Shown: piece after piece, positions 19,201 through 26,892 of the stretch
Layout of the letters: the number at the start of each line of letters is the position of its first letter
Numbering within the stretch: position 1 is the first letter of the stretch
NCBI GenBank assembly: GCA_965267535.1
Contig: OZ254082.1
Location: 496,001-560,000, forward strand
From: CAXBNB01 sp965267535
Lineage (GTDB): Bacteria; Bacteroidota; Bacteroidia; Cytophagales; Cyclobacteriaceae
Direction of reading: 5' to 3'
DNA: 64,000 nt
Position numbers and translations under genes: made by a program
The notes under the pieces: model-generated
Database searches by the model: none
What the model was told of the DNA's origin: nothing
What the model saw: the letters and a program-made list of their open reading frames with translations, nothing else

Positions 19201-19819
19201 GTACGATGATTTTGGGAGACTAAAGCATATAAAGGATAGTGAAGGAGATATTGTAAAGAACTACGCATACAATTATATACCCGAGCCCTCATTATCTTTA
19301 TCTACACATGCGATCAGTTCATCCTCATCTTCAGGATCAACAAACATAACCATTACATCAAACACCAATTGGTCAGTAAGCGATAATGCTGGCTGGATTA
19401 CAGTTTCTCCAGCATCGGGCAGCAATAATGGTACGGTCAGTATTAGTTACTCAGAAAATACAAGCTCAAGTAGAACAGGAACAGTAACAGTGAGTGGCAC
19501 TGGAGTGAGCGATCAAACAATTACAATAAATCAGAGTGATTTACTGTCGTTATCAGAATATACCAAGAATATTCTTGCAGGGCAGTCATTTTTCATAAAT
19601 GTATCAAGTAATACAGCCTGGGAGATGTATGAAAAACCCTCATGGCTGGAAGTAAGCGGAGGGCCTTCCTCTGGAGGTTCCGGAAGTCATACCATTACTT
19701 TTTCAAGTGCTAATGGGAGTAGTACCCAAACGGGCGATGTGAAATTCAGAACCACGGGATATGGGACAACTGTAATTAAAGTATTGGAAGTTACCCGTAC
19801 AGGATTTAGTTCAAACTAA
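16214..19819 (+). CDS. Rhs/SpvB-like repeat protein ending in two BACON domains
   Basis: A 1201-residue protein with signal peptide ending QVFS-Q. The N-terminus (VSHYTGLPNISIPIYEIKL, then SYHASGIKTDQVASWVGLGW) is the SpvB-like entry domain of Bacteroidota Rhs proteins. The middle has spaced YD-type strands. A late Rhs unit, TDPNGITTYYEYDDFGRLK, lies near residue 990. It does not end in an Rhs core plus toxin. Instead residues about 1023-1106 are a BACON domain (ITSNTNWSVSDNAGWITVSP) and about 1111-1201 a second, diverged one. BACON domains are thought to bind carbohydrate or mucin. The next Rhs gene follows 16 bp later, so the pair is probably one operon and may form one shell. Confidence 0.85.
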   Translation: MMIKRGFITLMATLVAFQVFSQDGSGQFTKDLIPPSPEAYAFQKFGDYPVSHYTGLPNISIPIYEIKLRDISVPIQLSYHASGIKTDQVASWVGLGWSLIAGGTISRNIKGNMDEGAGGIINNGYEYPSSFEDINSIDDFSQGQNSEHEFIQDVKEGSKDSEHDIFSLNALGMNTKFIIKPDLTVHCMPLSNLKIERISTGWRVTDTQGIKYYFESYELSHNYPRGQASGSPGSEGGLITAWYINKIETPSGEEVNFHYQFNGSSYALLINESAFHLRQGYTSPHLPDGNPTFNTYSETDIHYQVPVLDKITFPTGEVKFVLGDVREDLVNSSKRLKDINIYNSNNQLYKGFHFSYDYFDSGNTFGGTAPDDLRKRLRLLSVNEVSSDGQSLPPYSFTYYTSINQPILTSPGKDHWGYYNGHNGNEYNQFKLIPNSTFMDQFISDLEFNYTGANREPSFPEMQAWILTDIQYPTGGTTHFDFEAHEYYDVNNNATKMAGGLRVKKITSTAGSDITFKKYIYKDTTNKSSGVFAHEFMYAAKFTSTVHPACYPPPGQTWSNCNLNNWFNSSGSGQAHPIITPSEVYWSNSMNGLGLTKGSSVGYKRVEEIEGYMVNTQEVMNNGKTVYTYTPPTSSSYIQKGLLHGFFGDLNGSYPRSKALALMEPVNFFPYTLPVAKDWYEGLLESKIVYAEDNTERYKFTNVYQYNVNAQVIGKSLKVSSSPGYFYEIASADPSTGERIVELMDNQIYEKYTIHSDVVLLQKTIENSMFPGEATVSKTTNYTYDNNNQLLISETTTASDGKTISKQYYYPDDYTETGNNIPMLINNHMISKPIDTRVYNGAQLVSGSQIEYNTIGQAVKTYVAEVSEGEGINFNSADPYTFTHRATLGYNSGSNTLKEVSPVDHAPSVYLWGYNSANVVAKIENATYSQVEAALGTTNINLLKGNTLTDQQVRDKIAILRNHSSMTNAMVTGYTYDPLIGMTSQTDPNGITTYYEYDDFGRLKHIKDSEGDIVKNYAYNYIPEPSLSLSTHAISSSSSSGSTNITITSNTNWSVSDNAGWITVSPASGSNNGTVSISYSENTSSSRTGTVTVSGTGVSDQTITINQSDLLSLSEYTKNILAGQSFFINVSSNTAWEMYEKPSWLEVSGGPSSGGSGSHTITFSSANGSSTQTGDVKFRTTGYGTTVIKVLEVTRTGFSSN

Positions 19820-19835
19820 CTTAACCTAGCAAACA

Positions 19836-22800
19836 ATGAAAACGAACATAAAAACGCTAATTTCCAGCCTATTGGCCATAACATGGGTAGGAAGCTCAGT
19901 ACTTGCCCAAACCCCGACCTCTACTGAAAATTATGTATTAGAGCAGACTGTACAGCGATCAGGGATAAAGACAGCCTCAGGCCTCACCGGTTTACCCGTA
20001 TCCGAAGTACACACACGCATCAACTATATCGATGGATTAGGTAGACCCGTTCAGCAGGTGAGTTACCAAACATCACCCACTTACAAAGATGTAGTACAAC
20101 ATATCGAATATGATGCGTATGGTAGACAGGAGTTGAGCCATTTGCCCTATAGCACACACCTGTCCGGCACCAGCAATGGCACATTCAAAAGCCAGGCAAA
20201 AACAGCCCAACAAGCTTTTTACGATGATCATTTTGGCAGTGGAGCAGGCAGTTATGCCTTTGCCGAAACAGCATTTGAGCCCTCTCCGCTCAATCGGGTA
20301 GAAAAAACCTATGCGCCCGGCCAACCCTGGGCCCGGATCAGTGGCAACAAGCCGATTGGCTATAGCTATGAGTCCAACACAGCGGCAGATAAAGTTATCC
20401 TTTGGGAAATCAAAAACGACCAGCTGATCGCCTACAGAACCTACACCCCAGGTACACTGTATAAGACCACCACTACCGATGAACAAAGCCATCAAACGGT
20501 AACGTTTACTGATTTGCAAGGCAAAACCATCCTGAAAAAAGTACAAGCCCCCAACAGTCAATGGGCAGATACCTACTATGTGTACGACGACTTTGATAAC
20601 CTCAGGTATGTGTTACCCCCCGAAGCAAACAAAAACTACAATGCAGACAACCTGACCACACCATCGGGCTACTACCTGCTCACGGAAAACAAAACCTATG
20701 CAGAGATAGCCGGTACAGCAGGCAGCAAAATAGCCTACATACCTACTGTAACCCTGACCATCGGAGCAAACTCAAACCTGACTCCCGACTTCCATGTGAA
20801 GCCCCATGGCTTTCAGCCTACGGCCACCCATCTAAACAACTGGGCATTCCAATACGAATACGACGAACGGCAAAGGATGATTGAAAAAAAAGTGCCCGGT
20901 GCAGAAAAAATATATATGGTGTACGACAAACGCGACAGGCTGGTACTGACACAAGACGGCAATCAGCGAATCGCCAACAAATACACCTTTACCAAGTACG
21001 ACCAGCTAAACCGCCCCATCATTACTGGCGAAAAAGTTATTACAGGTAGCCTGTCAATCATCCGTGGAAATGTTAACACCCACAACCTTAACTACCCGTT
21101 CGAAACCTATAGCAGTGGAGGATTAGTCAAATACACCAGCAATACCTATCCCCCTGACATAAACAATGCACACATTCACACGGTGACCTACTATGACAAT
21201 TATGCCTTTACATCTAAAACGTTTAATGATCCGCCAGCAGGTAGATTTACAGCAGATAATCAAAAGAACATCCCTTCTGATTTTGACAAAGTAAAAGGCC
21301 AGGTAACAGGTACTCTCACCAAAATACTGGATGCCGCCAACAGTAACTACATAGAAACAGTACACTTCTATGATAACCGCTACCGCCCCATCCAAACCCA
21401 TACTACCCACCACAAAGGCGGTACAGACATAGCCACTACGCAGTACGACTTTGCCGGCAAAGTTGTAAAAACCTATCACGAACACAGCAATCCAGCAGCA
21501 GACATAGCCAGTACCACAGTCGCGCAAGAATATACCTATGATCATGCCGGAAGGTTAAAAACAATAACCCACCAGATAGGTTCAGGCCCGGCAAAGACCA
21601 TTCTGTCCAATACCTACAACGAGCTGGGAGAGCTGGTAAACAAAGACCTGGCAGACAGCTTTCAAGATGTAGACTACACCTACAACATCCGGGGCTGGCT
21701 CACCAGCATCAACAACCCCTCAGATCAGATAGACAAGTACTTTGAGATGAATCTGCAGTACAATACAGCCGGCCAGTACAATGGCAACATCGGTCGGATC
21801 GATTGGAAAAACCCGTACGAGTCGATGACAAACAGCTATAGCTACAGTTATGACGAAATGAACCGCCTGACCACAGCGGCCTACGACGATGGAGGCGCCA
21901 GTCCCATGGACTTTGACATCCCCACCGTCACCTACGACCTGAATGGCAACATCCAGACCCTGCAGCGCAAAGGCAACCACAACGATACAGCCAATCAGCT
22001 ATTCGACAACCTCGATTACGATTACACCGGCAACCGCCTGACAAAGGTAACAGACACCTCGGGCAAGAACACAGGCTTCAGCGACGGCAATACCAGTGGA
22101 GACGACTATAGCTATGATGCCAACGGCAACATGGAAGAAGACAAAAACAAGGGCATAACGGAAATAGCATACAACCACCTGAACCTGCCCAAAAAAGTAA
22201 CATTTACCCCAACCAAATACATCGAATACACCTACGATGCAGCCGGCACAAAGCTCGCTCAAACAGTAGTAGACGGAGGGACCATCAAAACCACAGACTA
22301 CCTCGGTGGGTTTATCTATGAAGACAACAAAGCCCGTATCATACAGCACGACGAAGGACGGGTGATCGCAAAACGCAATAACTCAGGCACATTCACAGCA
22401 TGGGAATACCAGTACCACCTCAAAGACCACCTGGGCAATGTACGCACAACATTCAAAACCCAGACCGAAACAGACACCTATACAGCTGACTTTGAAAACA
22501 CCAGCGCAAGCTATGAAAGCACCTACTTTAGCCGTTATGGAGAAGTAACCCGCATCAATGCCAACATACTCGACCACAGCGATGCAGGCAGTAGCAAGAC
22601 CTACAGTATTCGCCTGAGTGGAGCAGGTCATGAAGAAGAAGGTCTGGCCAAGTCGCTAGCTGTAAAGCCCGGAGACGTAATAGCAGCCGAAGTATATGTA
22701 AAATACATAGACCCCTCCACAACCGGCACAGGCAGCTTTGCCACACTGATACAGGACCTGGCCAACAATGCACCTGCAGTGGTGACGGAAGGCGCCACGG

Positions 22801-24062
22801 CCGGCACAGACCCCATGCCTTTTCAGGGACTGATAGGCTATGGCAGTGACCAGACAAGTGGCCCCAAAGCCTACTTAAACGTGCTGGTGTTTGACCAAAA
22901 CTACACGCTGCTGAGCAGTACCTACGAGCCGGTGACCGGAGCAGCCGAAGAAGACGGCAGCAATGTAGCCCACGAGCACCTGACCATTACCCCGATTACG
23001 ATAGAAAAACCCGGATATGTGTATATTTACACCTCGAACGAGAATCCCACCCCGGTCGATGTGTTCTTTGACGATTTTAAAGTAACCCATACCAACACGC
23101 CCATTGTGCAAAAGGATGATTACTATCCTTTTGGTTTAACCTTCAATAGCTATTCAAGTGGTACTCAAAACAAGTATCTCTACAATGGAAAAGAGAAACA
23201 AGATGAAACAGGTTGGTTAGATTATGGTGCTAGAATGTATCAACCTGATTTAGGTCGATGGTTCAGTGTCGATCCATTGGCTGATGTCGATCATAGTATT
23301 AGCTTAACACCATATCACTACGCAGCAAATAATCCAATATTGAACATAGATCCTGATGGAATGGATTGGTATAGTAGTAGTGATGGAACAGTGTTGTACG
23401 ATGAGAATATTAAGAATCAAGACGATTTAAAGAATGCTGGAATTGAAGGGACTTATTTACATGCTGACAAGTATGATAAGTCCGTATTGGACGCAATAGG
23501 AAGTCATATTATGAATAGTGGTGAGAATGGATATTCTGTATTTACAGGCTATTTGGAAAATAAAGATTTAGGAGAGAATTATTTTGGTGAGGCCGCTGCT
23601 GCAAATTATGAAACAAATGCATCGGGAATAATGGGAACCTTAACAGAAACATTTAGTTCAGTAAATGATGGTATTTTAATTTCTCAGATGACTCATGATT
23701 GGGTTGATCAAGCAGGTTGGACAGAAGGAAGGAATGCTTTGGAGCATAACATTGGGATGTCTCTTATCTCTATGAATTATGGTGATAGAACAGCGTTAAA
23801 TATTGGAGCCGCTAATGAGGTTAGAGGATTAATAATTAATGATAGACAAAGTGGGAATATGATAAATGCTCTTATGGGTAGGCCTGCTAATAATGGTGGT
23901 TCCACAGCTTTTGAATGGTCAGATATCTCTAATAACGCTGCTGGAATCCAGAAATGGAGAAACTACACTGGTTTTAATAAAGTTGATACCAATAATGATG
24001 GAAGTATATCAGTTCATGAAATTGGTCAATTTAGATTGAAGCTTGGAGGAATCGATGAGTAA
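19836..24062 (+). CDS. DUF6443/Rhs core protein with exchangeable C-terminal effector tip
   Basis: A 1408-residue protein with signal peptide ending SSVLA-Q. Residues about 30-150 are the DUF6443 domain (NYIDGLGRPVQQVSYQTSP). Many YD repeats follow, and the Rhs-associated core ends with YYPFGL, GKEKQDETGWLDYGARMY, DLGRWFSVDPL and NPILNIDPDG (D1172). The last 233 residues are non-Rhs: an all-alpha-looking region with EHNIGMS, YGDRTAL, NEVRG and DISNNAAG, then a canonical EF-hand loop DTNNDGSISVHE (about 1383-1394). The H-N..YG..NE..D..NN..G order reminds me of DUF6973-type Rhs tips, weakly. Coding DNA is G/C-richer up to about 23110 and clearly A/T-rich after it. Such tips are usually toxins released by the Rhs shell; the activity here is unknown. 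Confidence 0.85.
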   Translation: MKTNIKTLISSLLAITWVGSSVLAQTPTSTENYVLEQTVQRSGIKTASGLTGLPVSEVHTRINYIDGLGRPVQQVSYQTSPTYKDVVQHIEYDAYGRQELSHLPYSTHLSGTSNGTFKSQAKTAQQAFYDDHFGSGAGSYAFAETAFEPSPLNRVEKTYAPGQPWARISGNKPIGYSYESNTAADKVILWEIKNDQLIAYRTYTPGTLYKTTTTDEQSHQTVTFTDLQGKTILKKVQAPNSQWADTYYVYDDFDNLRYVLPPEANKNYNADNLTTPSGYYLLTENKTYAEIAGTAGSKIAYIPTVTLTIGANSNLTPDFHVKPHGFQPTATHLNNWAFQYEYDERQRMIEKKVPGAEKIYMVYDKRDRLVLTQDGNQRIANKYTFTKYDQLNRPIITGEKVITGSLSIIRGNVNTHNLNYPFETYSSGGLVKYTSNTYPPDINNAHIHTVTYYDNYAFTSKTFNDPPAGRFTADNQKNIPSDFDKVKGQVTGTLTKILDAANSNYIETVHFYDNRYRPIQTHTTHHKGGTDIATTQYDFAGKVVKTYHEHSNPAADIASTTVAQEYTYDHAGRLKTITHQIGSGPAKTILSNTYNELGELVNKDLADSFQDVDYTYNIRGWLTSINNPSDQIDKYFEMNLQYNTAGQYNGNIGRIDWKNPYESMTNSYSYSYDEMNRLTTAAYDDGGASPMDFDIPTVTYDLNGNIQTLQRKGNHNDTANQLFDNLDYDYTGNRLTKVTDTSGKNTGFSDGNTSGDDYSYDANGNMEEDKNKGITEIAYNHLNLPKKVTFTPTKYIEYTYDAAGTKLAQTVVDGGTIKTTDYLGGFIYEDNKARIIQHDEGRVIAKRNNSGTFTAWEYQYHLKDHLGNVRTTFKTQTETDTYTADFENTSASYESTYFSRYGEVTRINANILDHSDAGSSKTYSIRLSGAGHEEEGLAKSLAVKPGDVIAAEVYVKYIDPSTTGTGSFATLIQDLANNAPAVVTEGATAGTDPMPFQGLIGYGSDQTSGPKAYLNVLVFDQNYTLLSSTYEPVTGAAEEDGSNVAHEHLTITPITIEKPGYVYIYTSNENPTPVDVFFDDFKVTHTNTPIVQKDDYYPFGLTFNSYSSGTQNKYLYNGKEKQDETGWLDYGARMYQPDLGRWFSVDPLADVDHSISLTPYHYAANNPILNIDPDGMDWYSSSDGTVLYDENIKNQDDLKNAGIEGTYLHADKYDKSVLDAIGSHIMNSGENGYSVFTGYLENKDLGENYFGEAAAANYETNASGIMGTLTETFSSVNDGILISQMTHDWVDQAGWTEGRNALEHNIGMSLISMNYGDRTALNIGAANEVRGLIINDRQSGNMINALMGRPANNGGSTAFEWSDISNNAAGIQKWRNYTGFNKVDTNNDGSISVHEIGQFRLKLGGIDE
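23112..24062 (+). other. Compositionally distinct 3' segment encoding the Rhs tip
   Basis: From about position 23112, just before the YYPFGL codons, the gene switches from G/C-rich synonymous codons to A/T-rich ones, and this continues through the following lipoprotein gene to 24425. The break lies inside the conserved core, not at its end, as expected if the tip and immunity gene were replaced by homologous recombination within the core. Confidence 0.7.
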
Positions 24063-24065
24063 GGT

Positions 24066-24425
24066 ATGAAACGGTTATTACTAGTATTATTTAGTTGTTG
24101 TTTAGTTTTTTCATGTAATCAGTTGAATAAACTTCTTTGTGGGGAGTTGACAGGAGATTTAAAGAAGATGCATGAGGAAGCAAGCTCAAAATACAATGGC
24201 TACTGTTTGATAGAGGTGATACCTTGTGAAAACTACTATTTAAATGTTTTGTTAGTTGAAGCGCAGAAAGTAGACACTCTTAAAATAGATAATCTACATA
24301 GGATACTGTATGATGAAGTTAATAGATTGGGTTGGGAATCGATCCATGTATTGAATAAGGACGGAAAGTTTTTATTCTCTCATTCATACACAGGTAAAAC
24401 ATCAAGTGTACCACCAGCTTGGTAA
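24066..24425 (+). CDS. Small lipoprotein, candidate immunity protein for the Rhs tip
   Basis: A 119-residue protein with a lipoprotein signal (lipobox LVFSC, Cys17), starting 3 bp after the Rhs stop codon. The mature part has mixed alpha/beta pattern (NGYCLIEVIPCENYYLNVL, then RILYDEVNRLGWESIHVL) and no family that I recognise. It shares the A/T-rich composition of the Rhs tip and is followed by a strong terminator, so it closes the operon. A lipid-anchored immunity protein would fit an effector acting in the periplasm or at the envelope. The role is inferred from position and linkage only; it could instead be a structural accessory protein. Confidence 0.6.
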   Translation: MKRLLLVLFSCCLVFSCNQLNKLLCGELTGDLKKMHEEASSKYNGYCLIEVIPCENYYLNVLLVEAQKVDTLKIDNLHRILYDEVNRLGWESIHVLNKDGKFLFSHSYTGKTSSVPPAW

Positions 24426-24427
24426 GT

Positions 24428-24459
24428 AAAGCCTCTGAGAAATCAGGGGCTTTATTTTT
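24428..24459 (+). terminator. Rho-independent terminator closing the Rhs operon
   Basis: An 11-bp stem (AAAGCCTCTGA 24428-24438 with TCAGGGGCTTT 24443-24453, one T-G pair) with a GAAA tetraloop is followed by ATTTTT. It begins 3 bp after the lipoprotein stop. The minus-strand regulator remnant ends at its edge, so it may serve both strands. Confidence 0.85.
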
Positions 24460-24613
24460 ACAGGCTTTTGAGCTTTACGTTCTTGATTAGTGCATCCAGT
24501 GTGTAAAGGATATGGTTTTTGTCTTCATCAGAGAAGGAGGCAATATCCTCTAATCGCTTGACTGTCTTCTTATCAAAAGCAGCGTTTTGTCCTTCACCTA
24601 CCAAGTAATCCAG
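24458..24613 (-). pseudogene. C-terminal remnant of an XRE-type transcriptional regulator
   Basis: On the minus strand the last 51 residues of a regulator are intact (TGLDYLVGEGQN, then DIASFSDEDKNHILYTLDAL and a KNVKLKSL end). This is the linker and C-terminal helix typical of small HTH_XRE regulators in Bacteroidota, where LDYLVG follows the DNA-binding domain. The DNA-binding part is missing: immediately upstream on that strand lies the hairpin repeat at 24621-24702. An in-frame ATG at 24643 exists only by chance inside the repeat. I take it as a gene truncated by insertion of, or recombination at, the repeat. Confidence 0.65.
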
Positions 24614-24620
24614 CCCCGTT

Positions 24621-24702
24621 GTTTTAAGTGTTGCGCAGCACACTTAAAACTTCAAAATGAAAATCAGTGTCTGTGACACGGAACAAAAGAAGTTTGTAGA
24701 TT
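24621..24702 (+). repeat. REP-like double-hairpin repeat, copy 1
   Basis: Two hairpins in tandem: GTTTTAAGTGT (24621-24631) with ACACTTAAAAC (24640-24650), and GTGTC-TGT-GACAC (24667-24679), followed by GGAACA and AAGTTTGTAGAT. The same order of elements recurs at 26438-26511. A partial copy with only the second hairpin is at 27189-27240. Confidence 0.8.
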
Positions 24703-24760
24703 CAAGGTCAGAATAGTTTGAAAATGAAAGAATGGAAAAGAGGTAAACTTTGAAACTCTA

Positions 24761-24805
24761 CTGGTCTCAGTGTCTCACAGAGCCCCAAATCGAATAATAG
24801 AATAT
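24761..24805 (+). repeat. Second repeat type (GTCTC hairpin), copy 1
   Basis: The stretch with CAGTGTCTCACAGAG, then CCCAAA, then AATAATAGAATAT aligns with 26359-26400 (TAGCGTCTCGCTGAG, CCAAAA, AATAGAACAT). It lies 59 bp after the first REP-like copy. In the second copy the order of the two repeat types is reversed. Confidence 0.55.
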
Positions 24806-24962
24806 CCCTTTTTTCAAGTGACCTTTCAGAACACTTAAAAACAACAAGTATAGCGTTTTGTGCTGGAATCGGTTTTACTACTGTCATCAAAGCGGAAGAA
24901 GGGGGAATAAACTTGCAAGGGCTGCTCATTACCTGTTATATTTACCGGATAAAAATAAGAAA

Positions 24963-26270
24963 ATGACACTGAAAAGCCTTATAATCATCATGGTGATGGG
25001 GATAGCAACGAACGCTGTAGCCCAGTCAGTAGATATCAGGTTTTTCAATGGAAAAACCCGGCAAACTCAAAAACGCCTGCAGCAGAATATAAAAGAATAC
25101 AAGCGTATAAAGCGAGAAAATCAGGCCTATCTTAAATCCCGAAAAAAAGAGTACAAACAGCTAAAAGACAGCCTCAGGCGAGTGAAAAATCCGGATATGT
25201 CAAAAGATTCACTCCGATATTTGAGCCGGTTACAAAAAAGACACCTTATCTATACCGATAGCCTGTATCGGCTGGAAGATATGGCCTCCTGGGATAGTTT
25301 AAATCGGCGTGCAAGAGAGGAAGCAGTAAAGCGTGTAGATGAGCAGCTGCACAGCCACCCGTATTTTCAGCAATACAACACGCTGCTACAGCAAATGAAG
25401 AGGTATAAAAAAGAACTGAGACACTACCGCGACAGCCTCCGGTCGCTGGACACGCTGAACCGACACCAGATACGTTACTTAACAGTCCAGAAACGCAAAG
25501 AACTGGCCGATAAGTATGAGCGAGACTTAGAATCAAACACCCGCCGGATTGTAAATCAGCAAGCCCCTGAGCTACCGGGGGGATTTCAAAACGATCAGCT
25601 CGAAAAGTTTAAAACAGCCAACGAGCACCTCAAAAAGCCCATAAACAAAGAACAGCTGTTGTCTCGTGCACAATCGATAGATCACTTCAAAGGGAAAGAA
25701 GAAGTGCTGAAAACCGCTATGAAGGATGTATCCGAATTGAAAGAAAAATACAGCAAGGTGATTGATTCCAATGATTTGTCTACAGCTACAAAGGTCAATT
25801 CTCTAAAAGACGAACCCCTGGCCAGGAGAATAGTTTTTGGAGGTACTTTTCAGTTGTACATAGACGAGATCACGGCAATAGATATAAATCCTGAAATATC
25901 CTATCGAATAAATAAGCGAATGGATGCCGGGCTGGGAGGCACATACCGAGTCACGATTAATGTTAGGGACAGGGGACGTTCGGTAAGTGAACAGCAGGTA
26001 TTTGGCTATCGAGGCTTTGCAGAACACCACTTGTTTAAGTCATTTTATGTGCATGCTGAAGCAGAGTCACTACATGCCCGTACAGGTCAGGCCGATGCAA
26101 GCGTGGCAAAATGGTATGCGAGTTTTTTAGCGGGGCTGGAGCGGCATTTTCATATCCGCGGAAAAATGAAAGGACAAGCATCCGTTTTGTATAATTTTTC
26201 TAACCGAAAAAACCCATTGTACAATAGCCCATGGGTGTTTAGAGTAGGTTTTCAGTGGCAAAAAAAATAG
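24963..26270 (+). CDS. Envelope protein: long coiled coil followed by a small beta-barrel-like domain
   Basis: A 435-residue protein from ATG 24963; the frame is open further upstream but only this start gives a signal peptide (MTLKSLIIIMVMGIATNAVA, then Q). Residues about 30-280 are highly charged, K/R/E/Q-rich and helical, with heptad character (RLQQNIKEYKRIKRENQAYL and similar). Residues about 290-435 alternate polar and aromatic residues and end in VFRVGFQWQKK, as in small outer-membrane barrels. No named family is recognised. The gene lies between two repeat-rich patches downstream of the Rhs operon and may belong to that locus, but the terminator at 24428 separates them. It resembles an anchor that projects a coil into the periplasm. 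Confidence 0.6.
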   Translation: MTLKSLIIIMVMGIATNAVAQSVDIRFFNGKTRQTQKRLQQNIKEYKRIKRENQAYLKSRKKEYKQLKDSLRRVKNPDMSKDSLRYLSRLQKRHLIYTDSLYRLEDMASWDSLNRRAREEAVKRVDEQLHSHPYFQQYNTLLQQMKRYKKELRHYRDSLRSLDTLNRHQIRYLTVQKRKELADKYERDLESNTRRIVNQQAPELPGGFQNDQLEKFKTANEHLKKPINKEQLLSRAQSIDHFKGKEEVLKTAMKDVSELKEKYSKVIDSNDLSTATKVNSLKDEPLARRIVFGGTFQLYIDEITAIDINPEISYRINKRMDAGLGGTYRVTINVRDRGRSVSEQQVFGYRGFAEHHLFKSFYVHAEAESLHARTGQADASVAKWYASFLAGLERHFHIRGKMKGQASVLYNFSNRKNPLYNSPWVFRVGFQWQKK

Positions 26271-26358
26271 TTTTTTACCTCTCTATATTTTTCATGTCTC
26301 ACCAGAACGCTTTTCATCACTGTTGAAAATAACCTTTTGATACACTTAAAATACCCCC

Positions 26359-26400
26359 GGGTTAGCGTCTCGCTGAGACCAAAAGCCAGTAATAGAACAT
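26359..26400 (+). repeat. Second repeat type (GTCTC hairpin), copy 2
   Basis: A perfect GTCTC-GCT-GAGAC hairpin (26367-26379) followed by CCAAAA and AATAGAACAT; related to 24761-24805. The inner AGCG/CGCT arm corresponds to AGTG/CACA in copy 1, with the C-G pair replaced by T-A. Confidence 0.55.
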
Positions 26401-26437
26401 GGATTATTATTGTAGGAGGGGCGCAAAAAGGTTCGTT

Positions 26438-26511
26438 GTTTTAACTGTTGCGTAGCACAGTTGAAACTTCAAATCAGTGTCTGTGACACGTAACATAACA
26501 AGTTTGTAGAT
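26438..26511 (+). repeat. REP-like double-hairpin repeat, copy 2
   Basis: GTTTTAACTGT (26438-26448) pairs with ACAGTTGAAAC (26457-26467). The G of copy 1 is C here and its partner C is G, so pairing is kept. It is followed by the same GTGTC-TGT-GACAC hairpin and AAGTTTGTAGAT. It lies in the 394-bp gap 26271-26664, which otherwise holds no gene I can support. Confidence 0.8.
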
Positions 26512-26631
26512 TTAAGCGGTAGAATTCTTTAAGGTAATGTGTTGAAAAACAGAGGCTTGTTTTAAAACGTTAACTTGTAACCTCTTTTTATTAAAATATT
26601 ACGAGTTGAACGCACTGAATAAGGAAATCGT

Positions 26632-26639
26632 TAACTTTA
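26632..26639 (+). promoter_or_regulatory. Possible -7 element for the toxin-antitoxin pair
   Basis: TAACTTTA differs by one base from the Bacteroidota -7 consensus TAnnTTTG and lies 25 bp before the antitoxin ATG. A TTG at 26606-26608 is 23 bp upstream, somewhat far for the -33 element. Confidence 0.3.
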
Positions 26640-26664
26640 AAGCATAAAAGAAAATAGGATTGAA

Positions 26665-26892
26665 ATGGGCATACAGGCAGAGAAACTCCGGTTGATAGAA
26701 TGGCTGGTGCAGTTGAATGATACTAAAACACTTAAGGAGTTTATTGCACTTAAAAGAAAGAAAGAAGTGGATTGGTGGGAAGAGATCAGCACAGAAGAAC
26801 GAGCAGAAATAGAGGAGGGATTGGCACAAGCAGACAGGGGAGAGTTAGCCTCTCATGAAGAAGTAATGGCAGAGTATAAGAAATGGTTTTAG
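26665..26892 (+). CDS. Type II antitoxin-like small protein
   Basis: A 75-residue acidic helical protein (MGIQAEKLRLIEWLVQLNDT, an EEISTEERAEIEEGL stretch, and a C-terminus EEVMAEYKKWF). Size, charge, helical pattern and its 10-bp overlap with a ParE-like gene identify it as the antitoxin of a RelBE/ParDE-type module. In such pairs the antitoxin wraps the toxin with its C-terminal helix and represses the shared promoter. I do not recognise the exact antitoxin subfamily. It sits between two repeat copies. Confidence 0.7.
   Translation: MGIQAEKLRLIEWLVQLNDTKTLKEFIALKRKKEVDWWEEISTEERAEIEEGLAQADRGELASHEEVMAEYKKWF

Noticed and set aside
20073..22857. Long antisense open frames in the Rhs core gene (for example 20073-20561, 21123-21545, 22555-22857)
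   Set aside because: They mirror the repeated codon pattern of the Rhs repeats and have no protein family; shadows of the real gene.
24621..24650. Hairpin as terminator of the Rhs operon or XRE remnant
   Set aside because: No T-run follows, and the same unit recurs elsewhere, so it belongs to a repeat family; the real terminator is at 24428-24459.
24858..24962. Upstream extension of the coiled-coil gene
   Set aside because: Reads through repeat-like DNA, lacks a signal peptide and starts with a residue string unlike the mature protein.
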